This document shows positions 63,197 through 64,000 of a stretch of DNA of 64,000 nucleotides, piece by piece. The position numbers and the translations under genes were made by a program. This stretch comes from UBA9160 sp035489755 (GTDB lineage: Bacteria > Myxococcota_A > UBA9160). The stretch spans positions 1 through 64,000 of the forward strand of contig DATGZK010000044.1 of NCBI GenBank assembly GCA_035489755.1. Reading direction: 5' to 3'. The notes below the pieces were generated by a model. The model saw only the letters and a list, made by a program, of their open reading frames with translations. It did not search any database and was not told the origin of the DNA. How positions within the stretch are numbered: the first letter of the stretch is position 1; the number at the start of each line of letters is the position of its first letter.

Positions 63197-64000
63197 GTGG
63201 ACCCCCAGCTGGCTGCGCCCGGGCTTCCCCCGGCGGACGCAAGAGATCCGCGCGCCGATCCCCATTCCCCGGGGTCCGAAGAGCGACCGGGGCTTGTCCT
63301 GCTGGTGGACGATGAGCCGCTCATGCTGCGGGCTCTCCGCCGGATCCTCCAGGCCGACGGCCACCGGCTGGCGCTGGCCGAGGACGCCGCCTTTGCCGAG
63401 GCAACGCTTCTTGACCCCGACCTTGAGGTGGTCCTGCTTGACCTCGTGATGCGCGGGGTGTCGGGTCTTGAGCTCCTGGACCGGATCAAGCGCGATCGGC
63501 CCGATGTCGAGGTCGTGGTGATGACGGGGCACGCGAGCGTCGAGAGCGCGGTTGGGTGCATGCGGCGAGGTGCCTTCGATTACCTCGCGAAGCCCTTCGA
63601 AGATGCGCATCGGGTGCGCACCACCGTGCGCAAGGCGCTCGAGCGCCACCGCCTCGTCAAGCGAAATCGTGAGCTCGAGCAGGCGCTGCGCGGCCGGGGT
63701 GCGGCGCCCGAACTGGTGGGGGCCTCGCCCAGGATGCGCGCGCTCGCACGCACGATCCAGAGCCTCCGCCACAACGAGAGCCACGTCCTCATCCAGGGTG
63801 AGAGCGGGACCGGCAAGGAACTGGTCGCACGGGCGATCCATGCCTCGAGTGCTCGCGCAAGCGGCCCGTTTGTGCCGGTGGACTGCGGCGCCCTGCCCGA
63901 GACCATCATCGAAAGTGAACTCTTTGGGCATGAGCGCGGGGCATTCACGGGTGCGATCGGGGCGTCTCCCGGTCTGTTTCGCATGGCGGACCGCGGCACG
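63197..64000 (+). CDS. Second NtrC-family sigma-54 activator, N-terminal part (runs off right edge)
   Basis: 268 codons visible from a GTG at 63197, open to the window end. A 34-residue tail precedes the receiver (LVLLVDDEPLMLRALRRILQ; phosphoacceptor in VVLLDLVMRGVSG; Lys in FDYLAKPFED). The AAA+ domain follows with VLIQGESGTGKELVARAIHA, ESELFGHERGAFTGAIG (normal GAFTGA) and FRMADRGT at the edge. It is divergent from the other NtrC-type gene with about 120 bp between. The GTG has no clear ribosome-binding site, so the start may lie elsewhere. Confidence 0.88.
   Translation, partial: MDPQLAAPGLPPADARDPRADPHSPGSEERPGLVLLVDDEPLMLRALRRILQADGHRLALAEDAAFAEATLLDPDLEVVLLDLVMRGVSGLELLDRIKRDRPDVEVVVMTGHASVESAVGCMRRGAFDYLAKPFEDAHRVRTTVRKALERHRLVKRNRELEQALRGRGAAPELVGASPRMRALARTIQSLRHNESHVLIQGESGTGKELVARAIHASSARASGPFVPVDCGALPETIIESELFGHERGAFTGAIGASPGLFRMADRGT

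Overview
The window is GC-rich (roughly two-thirds G+C by eye), densely coded chromosomal DNA from a Gram-negative bacterium of the former Deltaproteobacteria type (Myxococcota, Desulfobacterota, Binatota or a related phylum; the window alone does not decide which). The signs are a CxxCH multiheme cytochrome lipoprotein, an MglA-like GTPase signalling operon, paired sigma-54 NtrC-type regulators, a FliA/WhiG-type sigma factor, a WS/DGAT acyltransferase and several lipoproteins. There are no rRNA genes and no intact tRNA gene.

Region by region. 1-8.4 kb is patchy and accessory in part: the 5' end of an IS5-type transposase gene, an XRE regulator divergent from groES-groEL, a WS/DGAT acyltransferase, then about 4 kb of low coding density holding short genes (two 25-codon overlapping ORFs and a 55-aa TTG-start gene), a BrnT-type toxin-antitoxin pair with a near-perfect palindromic operator, and a tRNA-Leu gene cut off in its anticodon loop. 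8.4-12.4 kb encodes a coupled methyltransferase / deacetylase-like / formyltransferase set plus a second methyltransferase, probably for glycan modification. 12.7-19.2 kb holds an eight-heme TPR cytochrome lipoprotein, a MscS channel and a lipoprotein esterase. 19.4-26.5 kb has RNase R, an ABC-F ATPase, a class V PLP enzyme and an Rrf2 regulator. 27-29.8 kb has a secreted protein, a polysaccharide flippase and a small exported protein.

30.0-37.7 kb looks like a stress or dormancy cluster: a CBS-CBS-DksA/TraR zinc-finger fusion, a COG0731 radical SAM protein, an Arg-rich basic protein, a baeRF-type release-factor-like protein, Hsp20, a CBS protein and a 924-aa GNAT/acyl-CoA-synthetase (Pat-type) protein. 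37.8-45.9 kb has a JAMM peptidase coupled to a beta-propeller lipoprotein, ATP sulfurylase, a GT39 glycosyltransferase, asparagine synthetase and alanine dehydrogenase.

58.0-46.0 kb on the minus strand is one tightly overlapped operon in the order valS-nadC-birA-coaX-EF-G2-repeat protein-MglA-like GTPase-GAF/degenerate GGDEF protein, joining cofactor and translation genes to a signalling tail. 58.0-64.0 kb is regulatory: a receiver protein with a long disordered linker, a PP2C phosphatase, a FliA-like sigma factor with a good sigma-54 (-24/-12) promoter in front of it, and two divergent NtrC-type activators, the second running off the right edge.
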